The notes beneath the pieces were generated by a model, which did not search any database, had not been told where the DNA came from, and worked only from the letters and a program-made list of their open reading frames with translations. This document shows, piece after piece, positions 1-6,601 of a stretch of DNA of 11,114 bases (position 1 is the stretch's first letter; each line of letters starts with the position of its first letter). The position numbers and the translations under genes were made by a program. Origin of the DNA: Oscillospiraceae bacterium (GTDB lineage Bacteria > Bacillota > Clostridia > Oscillospirales > Oscillospiraceae). The stretch covers positions 1-11,114 of the forward strand of contig JAFZQQ010000068.1 in the NCBI GenBank assembly GCA_017620315.1, in the 5' to 3' direction.

Positions 1-297
1 AAGCTCAATTCAAGCTCGGTCAGCACCGGCAGCCACAGCATGTCGGTCCCGACGAGCGGCATGCACGCGGTCCCCGGAATGGACGAGTATCAGGAATATG
101 TCCGTATGGGCAATGAGATCAAGGAGGCGCTGACGCAGCCGCGTCAGGAGCCGTCTCAGCAGCCGCGTGAGGAAGCGCAGGTTCCGCCGCCTGCCGCCGC
201 GCCGAAGACTCCTGTAAAATGCCCGTATTGCGGCGCGACGACCGTTCCCGACGGAAAAGGCTGCTGTGAATACTGCGGCAGCCGGATCAGAAGCTGA
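1..297 (+). CDS. C-terminal part of a zinc-ribbon protein (5' end off the window)
   Basis: The reading frame is open from base 1 to the TGA at 295-297. The first in-window ATG (base 40) has no Shine-Dalgarno sequence before it, so this is most likely the tail of a longer gene. The visible part has a low-complexity linker rich in Gln, Pro, Glu and Ala, then a compact zinc ribbon with two CxxC knuckles (CPYCG and, about 15 residues later, CEYCG) three residues from the end. Such terminal ribbons are common on clostridial membrane-associated or SPFH-like proteins, but the diagnostic N-terminal domain is missing, so no function can be assigned. A rho-independent-type hairpin follows the stop. An antisense open frame covers the same bases but is Arg/Ser-rich shadow coding. 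Confidence 0.6.
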   Translation, partial: KLNSSSVSTGSHSMSVPTSGMHAVPGMDEYQEYVRMGNEIKEALTQPRQEPSQQPREEAQVPPPAAAPKTPVKCPYCGATTVPDGKGCCEYCGSRIRS

Positions 298-305
298 GAA
301 AAACG

Positions 306-348
306 TGCAAAAGCGCCTGATCTCATGAGAGGTCAAGCGCTTTTTGCA
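306..348 (+). terminator. Intrinsic terminator after the zinc-ribbon gene
   Basis: A long imperfect hairpin starts about 9 bases after the stop. Its outer stem pairs TGCAAAAGCGC with GCGCTTTTTGCA (one bulge), and its apex is the palindrome TCTCATGAGA. The descending arm contains a run of five T. It lies 35 bases before the next start codon and so also insulates the transporter gene. Confidence 0.65.
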
Positions 349-382
349 AATGGATTCTGTTATTGTCGGGGAGGCTGGAAAA

Positions 383-1249
383 ATGTCCCAAAATAGAGCG
401 GAGGCACTGCTGGCGGCGGTCATAATCGCACGCGCGACCTCGCTGCTCATCATAAAAACCAGCCTCGGCGGCATTGCGACGTTCAATCTGATGGCGCTGC
501 GTTTCGGCATAGCGTTTATCTGTCTGCTGCCGTTTGCGCGGCGAGAGCTGAACGGCCTGCGCGGAAGCGTCCTTCTGCGCGGCGCCTTGCTCGGCGTCGT
601 GTTTTTCGCCTTCATTGCCGTTGAGCTGCTGGGGCTTCGCATGACGGATTCCTCGGCGCTGGTCGCTTTTCTGGAAAACACGTCTATCGTGCTGGTGCCG
701 CTGGCGGAAGCGCTGCTGCGCCGCCGCCTCCCGCATCGAAAAAAACTGCTTTGCGCCGCGCTTGCGCTGCTGGGCGTGGGCTTTCTGCTTCTGCGCGGAG
801 GGCGGTTCGAGCTGTCGGAGGGCGCGGCTGTGTGCATGGCCGCAGCGCTTTTGTATACCGCCTATATCATTATAACGGACAGGCTTTCGCACCGCGACGA
901 CCCGCTGCTGCTGGGGCTTGTCGCCGTCGGAACGGTGGGAGCTTTGTCCGTCGCGGCAAGCGTTCTGCTGGAAGCGCCGCGTATGCCGGGGACGACGCGC
1001 GAATGGGTGGGCATCCTGCTCCTCGCAGTCGTTTGCAGCAGCATCGGAACGGCGCTTCAGCCCCTTGCGCAGCGATACGTTCCGAGCGAAAAGACCTGCG
1101 TATTTTGCGCGCTCAATCCACTCGCGACCTGCGTGATGGGCTGGCTTTTCCTGAATGAGTGGCAGGGCGTGACCGGCGTTGCCGGCGCGGCGCTGATCCT
1201 GCTGAGCATCGTGCTTTCACGCGAAACGCCGCCGGAGAATACGAATTAA
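383..1249 (+). CDS. EamA/DMT-family inner-membrane transporter
   Basis: This 288-residue, strongly hydrophobic protein has about ten predicted membrane segments separated by short Arg/Lys-rich loops, the size and layout of EamA (drug/metabolite transporter) proteins, which carry two five-helix repeats. Family members export or import amino acids, purines, sugars or other small metabolites; the substrate cannot be read from the sequence. The second repeat shows the usual pattern of a small-residue helix, a short Ser/Glu loop (VPSEKT) and a Leu-Asn-Glu segment (FLNEW) near the end. I chose ATG 383 because GGGGAGG lies 8 bases upstream; an in-frame ATG at 344 falls inside the preceding terminator. 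The stop overlaps the stop of the convergent ADP-ribosylglycohydrolase gene by 4 bases. Family assignment is firm, substrate unknown. Confidence 0.88.
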   Translation: MSQNRAEALLAAVIIARATSLLIIKTSLGGIATFNLMALRFGIAFICLLPFARRELNGLRGSVLLRGALLGVVFFAFIAVELLGLRMTDSSALVAFLENTSIVLVPLAEALLRRRLPHRKKLLCAALALLGVGFLLLRGGRFELSEGAAVCMAAALLYTAYIIITDRLSHRDDPLLLGLVAVGTVGALSVAASVLLEAPRMPGTTREWVGILLLAVVCSSIGTALQPLAQRYVPSEKTCVFCALNPLATCVMGWLFLNEWQGVTGVAGAALILLSIVLSRETPPENTN

Positions 1250-2058
1250 CGGCGCCGCTTTTCGATACAGCTTGTGAACCGTTCCAAAATCTCCAGCAAG
1301 TCCGGGGTCAAGCGCCTTCGACACTCGGCTTTCAGCTCCTCAGACACGCCGTAGAAGCCCTCGGCAATGGCTCCGGCCATACATGCGATGGTGTCCGAAT
1401 CGCCGCCGAGCGAGACAGCCGTGCGGATGACGTCCTCAAAGTCCGTGCCTTCAAGAAAAGCCGTTATCGCCTCCGGTACGCTGCCCTGACAGGTCTCGTC
1501 CATGCGGTAACCCGGCCTGATCTCGTCGCAGGTGCGGCTGAGGTCGTAGCCAAACTCGCTGACGACATAGCTCCTGATCTCCTCTTTGCCGTGCCCGGTG
1601 CGGGCGAGAAAGATAGCGGACGCCACCGCTTCCGCGCCTTTATATCCCTCAGGATGGTTATGAGATACGCAGGCGCTCAGGCGCGCGGCATGGCGTACGG
1701 CAGAGATGTCGTTATAGAACCACGCGACCGGGGACACACGCATACCGCTGCCGTTGCCGTAGCTGTTGTAGGGCTCCGGGTCGTCAACCATGATCCAATA
1801 GGCGAAGCGGCCGCCGTAGCCGCAGTCGGGATAGCGCCTCCCGATCTCCGGCATCACGCGGAAAAGACTGCCTGTGATGGCGGCGTCGTCCGCGTCCGGG
1901 TCCGCCTGCATGAAGGCCTCCGCCACAGCGAGCGTCATCACGCTGTCGTCGGTGAAGGATGAGCTTTCGGAAAACAGCGGAAAATCCTTCGCCTTGTAGT
2001 TGTTGCTGTTGAATTCATATGGGCTGCCGATCATGTCGCCCAAGATCGCTCCATACAT
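1246..2058 (-). CDS. ADP-ribosylglycohydrolase family protein (DraG/ARH-like)
   Basis: The 270-residue protein has the hallmarks of the ADP-ribosylglycohydrolase family, Mg-dependent cytosolic enzymes that remove ADP-ribose from proteins, nucleic acids or small molecules. Visible motifs are GDMIGSPYE (residues 7-15), the metal-binding TDDS (36-39), GNGSGMRVSP (101-110) and the C-terminal metal/substrate motif SLGGDSDT (216-223) followed by a small-residue helix. These are the expected Asp/Thr ligands of the binuclear Mg site, so an active hydrolase is likely. Length is normal for short bacterial members. The start is ATG 2058, preceded by AAAGGGGGAA. No DraT or other ADP-ribosyltransferase is visible nearby, so the substrate is unknown. 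It converges on the transporter gene with a 4-base 3' overlap. Confidence 0.92.
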   Translation of the reverse strand: MYGAILGDMIGSPYEFNSNNYKAKDFPLFSESSSFTDDSVMTLAVAEAFMQADPDADDAAITGSLFRVMPEIGRRYPDCGYGGRFAYWIMVDDPEPYNSYGNGSGMRVSPVAWFYNDISAVRHAARLSACVSHNHPEGYKGAEAVASAIFLARTGHGKEEIRSYVVSEFGYDLSRTCDEIRPGYRMDETCQGSVPEAITAFLEGTDFEDVIRTAVSLGGDSDTIACMAGAIAEGFYGVSEELKAECRRRLTPDLLEILERFTSCIEKRRR

Positions 2059-2290
2059 AAGTATTCCCCCTTTGTTATATTCCTTGCCAAACCTGTTGTT
2101 CCCATTCCCGATACGGCGGCGCAGAGGCGAGCTTTTTCCGGACCTCTTTCCGTCCCGCTGATTGCCGTCTCAAGGCCTTTTCGATGGATTTCACGCATCG
2201 TCGCCTTCTTCGGGACGATTGCATTGTCCGCTTTTTTGCGTCCCATTGAACGGACTTAAAGCTGCCGCTTCGCACGACCGTTTTCCGCGC
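2059..2290. other. Gene-free stretch between divergent ARH and hydrolase genes
   Basis: The gap between the two genes is 336 bases (2059-2394). Short open frames exist on both strands here but have biased Arg/Ser/Lys composition, no good ribosome binding site and no recognisable motif, so I treat them as non-coding. The right-hand part holds the hydrolase promoter and leader. The rest shows only weak dyads, including GGGACG 2212-2217 with CGTCCC 2239-2244 and GTCCG 2226-2230 with CGGAC 2251-2255. Confidence 0.5.
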
Positions 2291-2319
2291 TTGGAAATCG
2301 TGCCGCGACATGATATAAT
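2291..2319 (+). promoter_or_regulatory. Sigma-A-type promoter of the alpha/beta hydrolase gene
   Basis: TTGGAA (2291-2296), a 17-bp spacer and a perfect TATAAT (2314-2319). Transcription should start near 2326, giving a leader of about 70 bases. Confidence 0.75.
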
Positions 2320-2350
2320 GGCAAAACAGCAGATGGCTTACAGTGACCGT

Positions 2351-2377
2351 CTTCTCCCCCTCGGGCGGCGGGAGAAG
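2351..2377 (+). promoter_or_regulatory. Leader hairpin just upstream of the hydrolase ribosome binding site
   Basis: CTTCTCCC (2351-2358) and GGGAGAAG (2370-2377) form a perfect 8-bp stem with an 11-base C/G-rich loop. It ends 8 bases before the AGGAG (2385-2389) of the hydrolase gene. No U-tract follows, so it is not a terminator. It may stabilise the mRNA or affect translation; no ligand-binding fold is recognised. Confidence 0.4.
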
Positions 2378-2394
2378 CTGAGAAAGGAGCCGAT

Positions 2395-3204
2395 ATGTAC
2401 AAAAATGGCTGTGTGACACTGGATAATACAGAAATGTACTACGCTTCCTTCGGAAGCGGCGACAAGAAGCTCGTCGTGCTGCCGGGTCTTTCTGACGGCC
2501 TTGCGACCGTGAAGGGAAAGGCGAGAATGCTTTCGATGCCGTACAGTAAATACCTTGGGGACTATACCGTTTATATGTTCAGCAGAAAGAACGATATGCC
2601 CGAGGGCTATTCCATCAAAGACATGGCGGATGATCAGGTGCGGGCCATGAAGAGCATCGGCATCGACAGGGCGTATCTGCTCGGCGTCTCTCAGGGCGGC
2701 ATGATCGCCCAGTGCATTGCCGCGTATTATCCCGAGACGGTGAGCAAGCTGATACTTGCGGTCACGGCGCCGGGCGTGAACGCCGTTGTTGAGAAGGCGG
2801 TTTCCGGCTGGATAGGCATGGCGGAGAAAGGAGAACATACGGCGCTGATGGTCGACACTGCCGAGAGAATGTACTCTGAGGGGTATCTTAGGAAATACAG
2901 GAGGGTCTTTCCCCTGCTTGCCAAATTCACAAAACCGTCAAGCTATGACCGCTTTTTGAAAAACACCCGCGCGATTTTGAACTTTGATCTGCGCGGCGAA
3001 TTGTCGAAGATAAGCTGCCCGACGCTCATAATTGCGGGAAGCGACGATCGTACCGTAGGGAACGACGCCGCTTCCGAATTGAACGCGGGTATATCCCGCA
3101 GCGAACTGCTTGTATACAAGGGCCTTGGGCATGGAGCCTTTGAGGAAGCAAAGGATTTTTACGACAGGGTCTTTGGCTTTTGCGGCCGGGAAACAGATAT
3201 ATGA
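2395..3204 (+). CDS. Alpha/beta-fold hydrolase
   Basis: The 269-residue protein has the single-domain alpha/beta-hydrolase layout. A buried strand ending LVVLPGLSDG (26-35) supplies the oxyanion region, the nucleophile elbow is GVSQG with Ser99, the acid is Asp218 (or Asp217) in AGSDDRTV, and the His is His246 in GLGHGAF. All triad members are present in the right order, so the enzyme is probably active as a soluble esterase, lipase-like or C-C hydrolase; the substrate is not identifiable. The region 145-195 forms the cap. ATG 2395 follows AAAGGAG at 5 bases. It has its own promoter and leader and is probably monocistronic. The next gene is convergent, with a terminator hairpin between them. 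Confidence 0.88.
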   Translation: MYKNGCVTLDNTEMYYASFGSGDKKLVVLPGLSDGLATVKGKARMLSMPYSKYLGDYTVYMFSRKNDMPEGYSIKDMADDQVRAMKSIGIDRAYLLGVSQGGMIAQCIAAYYPETVSKLILAVTAPGVNAVVEKAVSGWIGMAEKGEHTALMVDTAERMYSEGYLRKYRRVFPLLAKFTKPSSYDRFLKNTRAILNFDLRGELSKISCPTLIIAGSDDRTVGNDAASELNAGISRSELLVYKGLGHGAFEEAKDFYDRVFGFCGRETDI

Positions 3205-3216
3205 AACTCCGCGCCC

Positions 3217-3250
3217 AAAACGGCCGACCGTCTGACAGAGGGGTCGGCCG
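3217..3250 (-). terminator. Terminator hairpin between convergent genes, best oriented for the YczE-type gene
   Basis: CGGCCGACC (3221-3229) and GGTCGGCCG (3242-3250) give a perfect 9-bp GC-rich stem with a 12-base loop. Read leftward it is followed directly by UUUU (AAAA at 3217-3220 on the + strand), which suits the leftward gene. It may also slow rightward transcripts from the hydrolase gene. Confidence 0.65.
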
Positions 3251-3301
3251 CCGGCATGCCGTAAGATGCGCAGGGGGTACGGAGGATCGAACATATCGCA
3301 G

Positions 3302-4000
3302 TCAGCGCGGCTCCGTCGGTCTGAGCGCTGCCGCAAACACCTTCAGGGAATCCGTCAGCCGCTGGTGGCGGATTCCGGTCGCGTCAAAACGGACTGTGCG
3401 GAAAGCAAGCTGCATCACCGGGCCGGCCCCAAACGCGCAAATGAGCGTTCCAATACCCACGGGGCCGCCCAGCAGCCAGCCGATCAGCGTCGCCGTGCTC
3501 AAAAGCGCAATGCTGACCGCGCCGATGGGAAGACGCTTTGCGCGCTTCGTAAGGCCGACCAGAAGCGTGTCGCGCGGGCCGCAGCCGAGGGACGCGATCA
3601 TGTAAGCGTACTGCGTGTATGCCAGAATAAAAAGCCCCACGATCATAACGGGTATTCCGGACAAAGGAGAACGGCAAGGCGGAACGGCATGGATCCAGTT
3701 GAAGAAATCCACCGCCTTGCCGACGACGACGGCGTCGATAAACATGGCTACGCCGATCGGCTCCTTCAGAAGGATATCTATCAGGAGGATCGTAAACGAC
3801 ACGGCGATGGAGGCGTTCCCGTAAAGGATACCGAGGCTTTTGGAAAGGCCGAGGTTGAGCACGTCCCACGGGGACGCACCGATATTCGCCTGGATCGTCA
3901 GATATACTCCGAAGCCGTTCGCGAACAGGCTCGCCGCCGCGAGCAGCATATTGAGGATGATAGCGCGGGGCGTTCGATTCTCCCGCAGATCGTTTGTCAT
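3302..4000 (-). CDS. YczE/YyaS/YitT-family integral membrane protein
   Basis: The 232-residue protein has about five hydrophobic segments and the family's small-residue signatures: IGASPWDVL (40-48) after the first helix, GCGPRDTLLVGL (139-150) after the fourth and GGPVGIGTLICAFGAGP (178-194) in the last. The two matching x-G-x-x-P-x-D turns suggest an internal repeat, as is usual for this family. These proteins are widespread in Firmicutes and act in the cytoplasmic membrane; some sit beside transporters or regulators, but the biochemical role is not established. ATG 4000 is preceded by CGGAG. It is transcribed leftward, away from the glycosylase gene. A hydrophilic C-terminal tail of about 30 residues ends the protein. 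A long + strand frame through this region is only its shadow. Confidence 0.85.
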   Translation of the reverse strand: MTNDLRENRTPRAIILNMLLAAASLFANGFGVYLTIQANIGASPWDVLNLGLSKSLGILYGNASIAVSFTILLIDILLKEPIGVAMFIDAVVVGKAVDFFNWIHAVPPCRSPLSGIPVMIVGLFILAYTQYAYMIASLGCGPRDTLLVGLTKRAKRLPIGAVSIALLSTATLIGWLLGGPVGIGTLICAFGAGPVMQLAFRTVRFDATGIRHQRLTDSLKVFAAALRPTEPR

Positions 4001-4102
4001 TTCGTTATCTCCGTTTTAAGCAGTTATTATTGGTTCAGCAACTCAAATATAGCGCGGAGACGACCGCCGGTCAAGACATTTCGCGAAGGGCCATATTTGC
4101 AT

Positions 4103-4134
4103 AGAGCCTTTTGCTTGACATGGCGGCTCTTTTT
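4103..4134 (+). terminator. Weak terminator- or attenuator-like hairpin upstream of the glycosylase gene
   Basis: AGAGCC (4103-4108) and GGCTCT (4125-4130) can form a 6-bp stem with a 16-base loop; the last T of the stem starts a run of five T (4130-4134). It lies 43 bases before the glycosylase start, so it could act as an attenuator of that gene. The short stem and long loop make this tentative. A TTGACA inside the loop has no convincing -10 box at normal spacing. Confidence 0.3.
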
Positions 4135-4177
4135 GCAGCATCCCGTCGATACAGGCACAGGGTTTGGAGGAGCGCAT

Positions 4178-4996
4178 ATGGAGCTGGAAATAACCGACGA
4201 TCTTGATCTCGGTAAAATAGCCGACAGTGGGCAGTGCTTTCGCATTCGGAGGCTTGAGGACGGTTTGTTCCGTTTTGTCACCGGCGATAAGGTGCTGTAT
4301 ATCCGTTCGCTTTCTCCCGGGCGCTTTGAGGCGGAATGCAGCCCCGGGGACTGGGACGGCGTCTGGGCGCCGTATTTTGACCTCAAGCGCAGCTACTCCG
4401 CAATACGCGGGACTATCCCGGCAAAGGATGCTTATATGCGCCGCGCCGCAGGCGCAGGCAGCGGCATCCGCATTCTGCACCAGTCCCCTTGGGAAACGCT
4501 TGTGTCGTTCATCATCTCGCAGCGCAAGAGCATACCCGCGATACAGAGCGCGGTCGAGCTGCTCTGTGAGCGATACGGCGACGCGGTGACGACGCCGTAT
4601 GAAACCGTGCGGCTGTTCCCATTGCCCGCGCAGCTTTCCTCTGCCGACACCGAGGCGCTTGCCGGGTGTAAGTTGGGATATCGCACATCCTACGTCCTTG
4701 ACGCCGTGGCGCGCGCCGGCTCAGGCGCTCTGGACATGGACGGTCTCGGCTCCTGCGGCGACGCCGAGCTTATCGAGCGGCTCAAGGAGGTGCGCGGCGT
4801 CGGGAACAAGGTGGCGAACTGCGTGGCGCTGTTCGCCTATGGCCGCACGGCGCTTGCTCCGGTGGATACCTGGATCAGCAAGGTGATAGAGCGCGAATAC
4901 GGCGGCACAGATCCATTTCCTGCCTATGGCGCCGCCGCTGGGATCATGCAGCAGTATGTTTTCTACTATGCGCTCAACCACAAAAGCGAGTATTAA
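4178..4996 (+). CDS. ogg: OGG1-family 8-oxoguanine DNA glycosylase/AP lyase
   Basis: The 272-residue protein matches bacterial OGG1-type glycosylases, which excise 8-oxoguanine opposite C in base excision repair and cleave the abasic site. The N-terminal domain (1-85) has the lesion-pocket motif GQCFRI (18-23). The HhH-GPD domain begins at SPWETLVSFIISQ (103-115), with the human-like LGYRTSYV at 166-173. The helix-hairpin-helix is VRGVGNKVANC (205-215), with catalytic Lys211 and the activating Asp230 in APVDTW. The residues needed for both base removal and beta-elimination are present. I place the start at ATG 4178, with GGAGG 7 bases upstream; the open frame extends some 300 codons further 5', but that part is the antisense shadow of the YczE-type gene. 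The stop is TAA 4994-4996, with no clear terminator after it. Confidence 0.92.
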   Translation: MELEITDDLDLGKIADSGQCFRIRRLEDGLFRFVTGDKVLYIRSLSPGRFEAECSPGDWDGVWAPYFDLKRSYSAIRGTIPAKDAYMRRAAGAGSGIRILHQSPWETLVSFIISQRKSIPAIQSAVELLCERYGDAVTTPYETVRLFPLPAQLSSADTEALAGCKLGYRTSYVLDAVARAGSGALDMDGLGSCGDAELIERLKEVRGVGNKVANCVALFAYGRTALAPVDTWISKVIEREYGGTDPFPAYGAAAGIMQQYVFYYALNHKSEY

Positions 4997-5116
4997 CGCA
5001 CAGCCGTTGCGCACCCGAATCGCGCATTGCTGCCAAAGTCGACCGTTATCCAGCCAACCGCGACGATGTCGAAGATGCGAAAAAACTGTCAAAACCCACC
5101 GGTCGTGAAAAAAACA

Positions 5117-5145
5117 TTGACATCTCGGCTTGGATATGGTAGAGT
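5117..5145 (+). promoter_or_regulatory. Promoter of the tRNA-Leu/tRNA-fMet unit
   Basis: A perfect TTGACA (5117-5122), a 17-bp spacer and TAGAGT (5140-5145, four of six matches to TATAAT). The predicted start is about 10 bases before the 5' end of tRNA-Leu, as expected for a stable-RNA promoter. Confidence 0.75.
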
Positions 5146-5162
5146 ATTTAAGCCGGTTGTTC

Positions 5163-5248
5163 GCCGGTGTGGTGGAATGGTAGACACAGGGGACTTAAAA
5201 TCCCCCGGCAGCAATGCTGTACCGGTTCGAGTCCGGTCACCGGCACCA
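5163..5248 (+). tRNA. tRNA-Leu (anticodon UAA)
   Basis: An 86-base class II tRNA with an extended variable arm. The acceptor stem pairs GCCGGTG (5163-5169) with CACCGGC (5238-5244), and the discriminator A and an encoded CCA follow. The anticodon stem GGGGA/TCCCC encloses CTTAAAA, anticodon TAA, which reads UUA and UUG. The T arm contains GGTTCGAGTCC. It is the first gene of a two-tRNA transcript. Confidence 0.95.
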
Positions 5249-5253
5249 GATAT

Positions 5254-5329
5254 CGCGGAGTAGAGCAGTTGGCAGCTCGTCGGGCTCATAACCCGGAGGT
5301 CGTAGGTTCAAGTCCTACCTCCGCAACCA
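5254..5329 (+). tRNA. Initiator tRNA-fMet (anticodon CAU)
   Basis: A 76-base tRNA starting five bases after tRNA-Leu. Two hallmarks identify it as the initiator rather than elongator Met or Ile2: the first acceptor pair is a C5254-A5325 mismatch (CGCGGAG against CTCCGCA), and the anticodon stem has three consecutive GC pairs (GGGCTCATAACCC). The T arm is GTAGG-TTCAAGT-CCTAC and CCA is encoded at 5327-5329. A terminator follows at once, and the sequence downstream becomes AT-rich and accessory in character. Confidence 0.95.
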
Positions 5330-5330
5330 G

Positions 5331-5377
5331 AAAGTAGCGGTTTTCGTCAAAAAACCGCTACTTTTATAATTTTTTTA
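5331..5377 (+). terminator. Strong intrinsic terminator of the tRNA unit
   Basis: AAAGTAGCGGTTTT (5331-5344) pairs perfectly with AAAACCGCTACTTT (5351-5364) around a 6-base loop. It is followed by a T-rich tract ending in seven T (5371-5376 plus flanking). It begins one or two bases after the tRNA CCA end. Confidence 0.9.
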
Positions 5378-5416
5378 GGCGCAAATGAGCGTTCCGAAAA
5401 ATGCGCTTGTTCGCAA

Positions 5417-5435
5417 GACCCAACGTTTGACCCAA
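5417..5435 (+). repeat. Short direct repeat GACCCAA x2 beside the tRNA terminator
   Basis: GACCCAA occurs at 5417-5423 and 5429-5435, separated by CGTTT. It lies in the 155-base gene-free stretch between the tRNA terminator and the first cargo gene. Directly repeated heptamers of this kind can be integrase arm or core sites, but this one is only positional evidence. The same stretch holds a small dyad, TGCCGG 5467-5472 with CCGGCA 5485-5490. Confidence 0.3.
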
Positions 5436-5532
5436 ATCGCGAAATCAGCGGGTGGACAAAAGAGGATGCCGGAGCATCTCTGCCCCGGCAATTTTGCCCG
5501 TTTTAGCCCGTGAGGTTGGATTTTTAATTGTT

Positions 5533-6345
5533 TTAACCTTCCCAGTGTTCAAGGTCTACGAGCTTAATCTGCGTTTTGCTCTTTAAAAGCCTATCTATGT
5601 CTTTTTCGATTTCGTCATATTCTCGCCCACCTCTTTGAAAAACGAAATGCGGTACATCTGTGATTCCGGAAGAGACCCTATACACGCTAAACATGGAGTA
5701 TTTTTCGGTTTGAAGTGTCGCAAGTGTATTGTAGTGCTGGTTTAGCATTAGAATTATTTCATGGCCACATTTCTTGGCGTTATCATACGCCGGCTTTATC
5801 TGATAGCGTATCCACTCCTCTATTTTGTTCTCGTAATACCCTGTCGGATGGCCATTTTTTTCATTTAGGGCGCACATAAGCTTCTCGCAGTCATAATCAG
5901 CAATAATAAGGATGGTCTTTTTGCCATATTCTTGAAATCTTTCCTGAAACATACTCATATTGTTAGATAGAAATTTCTTTCCGTCATTCATAATGAGTAC
6001 AACACAATCACTTTCAAGAAAATCCCGCCGGATATCTTCGTTAGACAGCGGAAAGCCGCTATATGAAATACAAGATAATTTATTCTCCTGATATATCTTC
6101 AATGCATTAAAATGCTCAACAATCTCATCTTCAAGACTAACATTATGCAATCTGTCAATAAGGGATACAATCGCACTCGCGCAAATAGATGCTGCAACAC
6201 TGAGAGAAACATTGTATAAAACGCTTTTGGAATCCATACAACCAATAGCAAAAAAAATAAGAATCAGGGATATTAGAATCAAAATAAGCTGTATATTAAT
6301 GACCTTAATCTTTCTAATTTGTTTTAATATAGTTCCATTTTTCAT
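5533..6345 (-). CDS. Two-TM membrane-anchored protein with a cytosolic PLD-like (degenerate) domain, unknown function
   Basis: The 270-residue protein begins with a Lys-rich N-terminus and two hydrophobic segments (about 16-35 and 44-63), followed by a 200-residue soluble region that should face the cytosol. I do not recognise a named family. The soluble part alternates strands and helices: DCVVLIMNDGKKFLSNN (113-129), KKTILIIADYD (142-152), HEIILMLN (195-202), then YSMFSVYRVS (216-225), VPHFVFQRGG (231-240) and an acidic helix. This order resembles phospholipase-D-like folds fused to 2TM modules in some defence effectors, but no HxK(x4)D motif is present, so catalysis of that type is not supported. 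ATG 6345 follows GGTGGAG. It has its own promoter, diverges from the HEPN gene and is clearly AT-richer than the chromosomal genes to its left. Confidence 0.75.
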   Translation of the reverse strand: MKNGTILKQIRKIKVINIQLILILISLILIFFAIGCMDSKSVLYNVSLSVAASICASAIVSLIDRLHNVSLEDEIVEHFNALKIYQENKLSCISYSGFPLSNEDIRRDFLESDCVVLIMNDGKKFLSNNMSMFQERFQEYGKKTILIIADYDCEKLMCALNEKNGHPTGYYENKIEEWIRYQIKPAYDNAKKCGHEIILMLNQHYNTLATLQTEKYSMFSVYRVSSGITDVPHFVFQRGGREYDEIEKDIDRLLKSKTQIKLVDLEHWEG

Positions 6346-6383
6346 GACTCCACCCGCTTTTTGATTGATTCTTTATATAGTCA

Positions 6384-6412
6384 ATTATACTGCATAAAAG
6401 AAGGAATTGCAA
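6384..6412 (-). promoter_or_regulatory. Leftward promoter for the two-TM protein gene
   Basis: On the minus strand TTGCAA (6412-6407), a 17-bp spacer and a perfect TATAAT (6389-6384) point to the 5533-6345 gene, giving a leader of about 30-40 bases. Confidence 0.7.
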
Positions 6413-6481
6413 TGAGTTAGCGGCACATAATAGAGGCGCTCTGCTCCGGGGAAGTAATTAGCAAATTTTTTTGTTTAGGAA

Positions 6482-6510
6482 TTGAATCTGCAAAAAAGAA
6501 ATCATATAAT
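6482..6510 (+). promoter_or_regulatory. Rightward promoter for the HEPN gene
   Basis: TTGAAT (6482-6487), a 17-bp spacer and a perfect TATAAT (6505-6510) precede the HEPN gene, giving a leader of about 85 bases. It is back to back with the leftward promoter, the two -35 boxes being 69 bases apart, so a single regulator could control both genes. Confidence 0.7.
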
Positions 6511-6601
6511 TAAATTTGGCAATCAAAAGGCTATTCGTTAAACTCGGCGGCCAAAATCTCGGATTCAAAAGACATGAGAAAAAAGGAAGAGGCGATGCAA
6601 C

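Noticed and set aside
1159..1962. 267-codon + strand open frame opposite the ADP-ribosylglycohydrolase
   Set aside because: Ala/Arg/Val-rich shadow; the minus-strand gene has clear family motifs and a good ribosome binding site.
3266..4177. Open frame joined in frame to the 5' end of the DNA glycosylase, suggesting a 576-residue fusion
   Set aside because: The extra 304 residues are hydrophilic shadow coding of the membrane-protein gene on the other strand, and a good GGAGG precedes ATG 4178.
5330..5532. Short minus-strand frames after the tRNA that might be a decayed integrase tail
   Set aside because: Only about 25 codons are open in any frame and no integrase motif is present.
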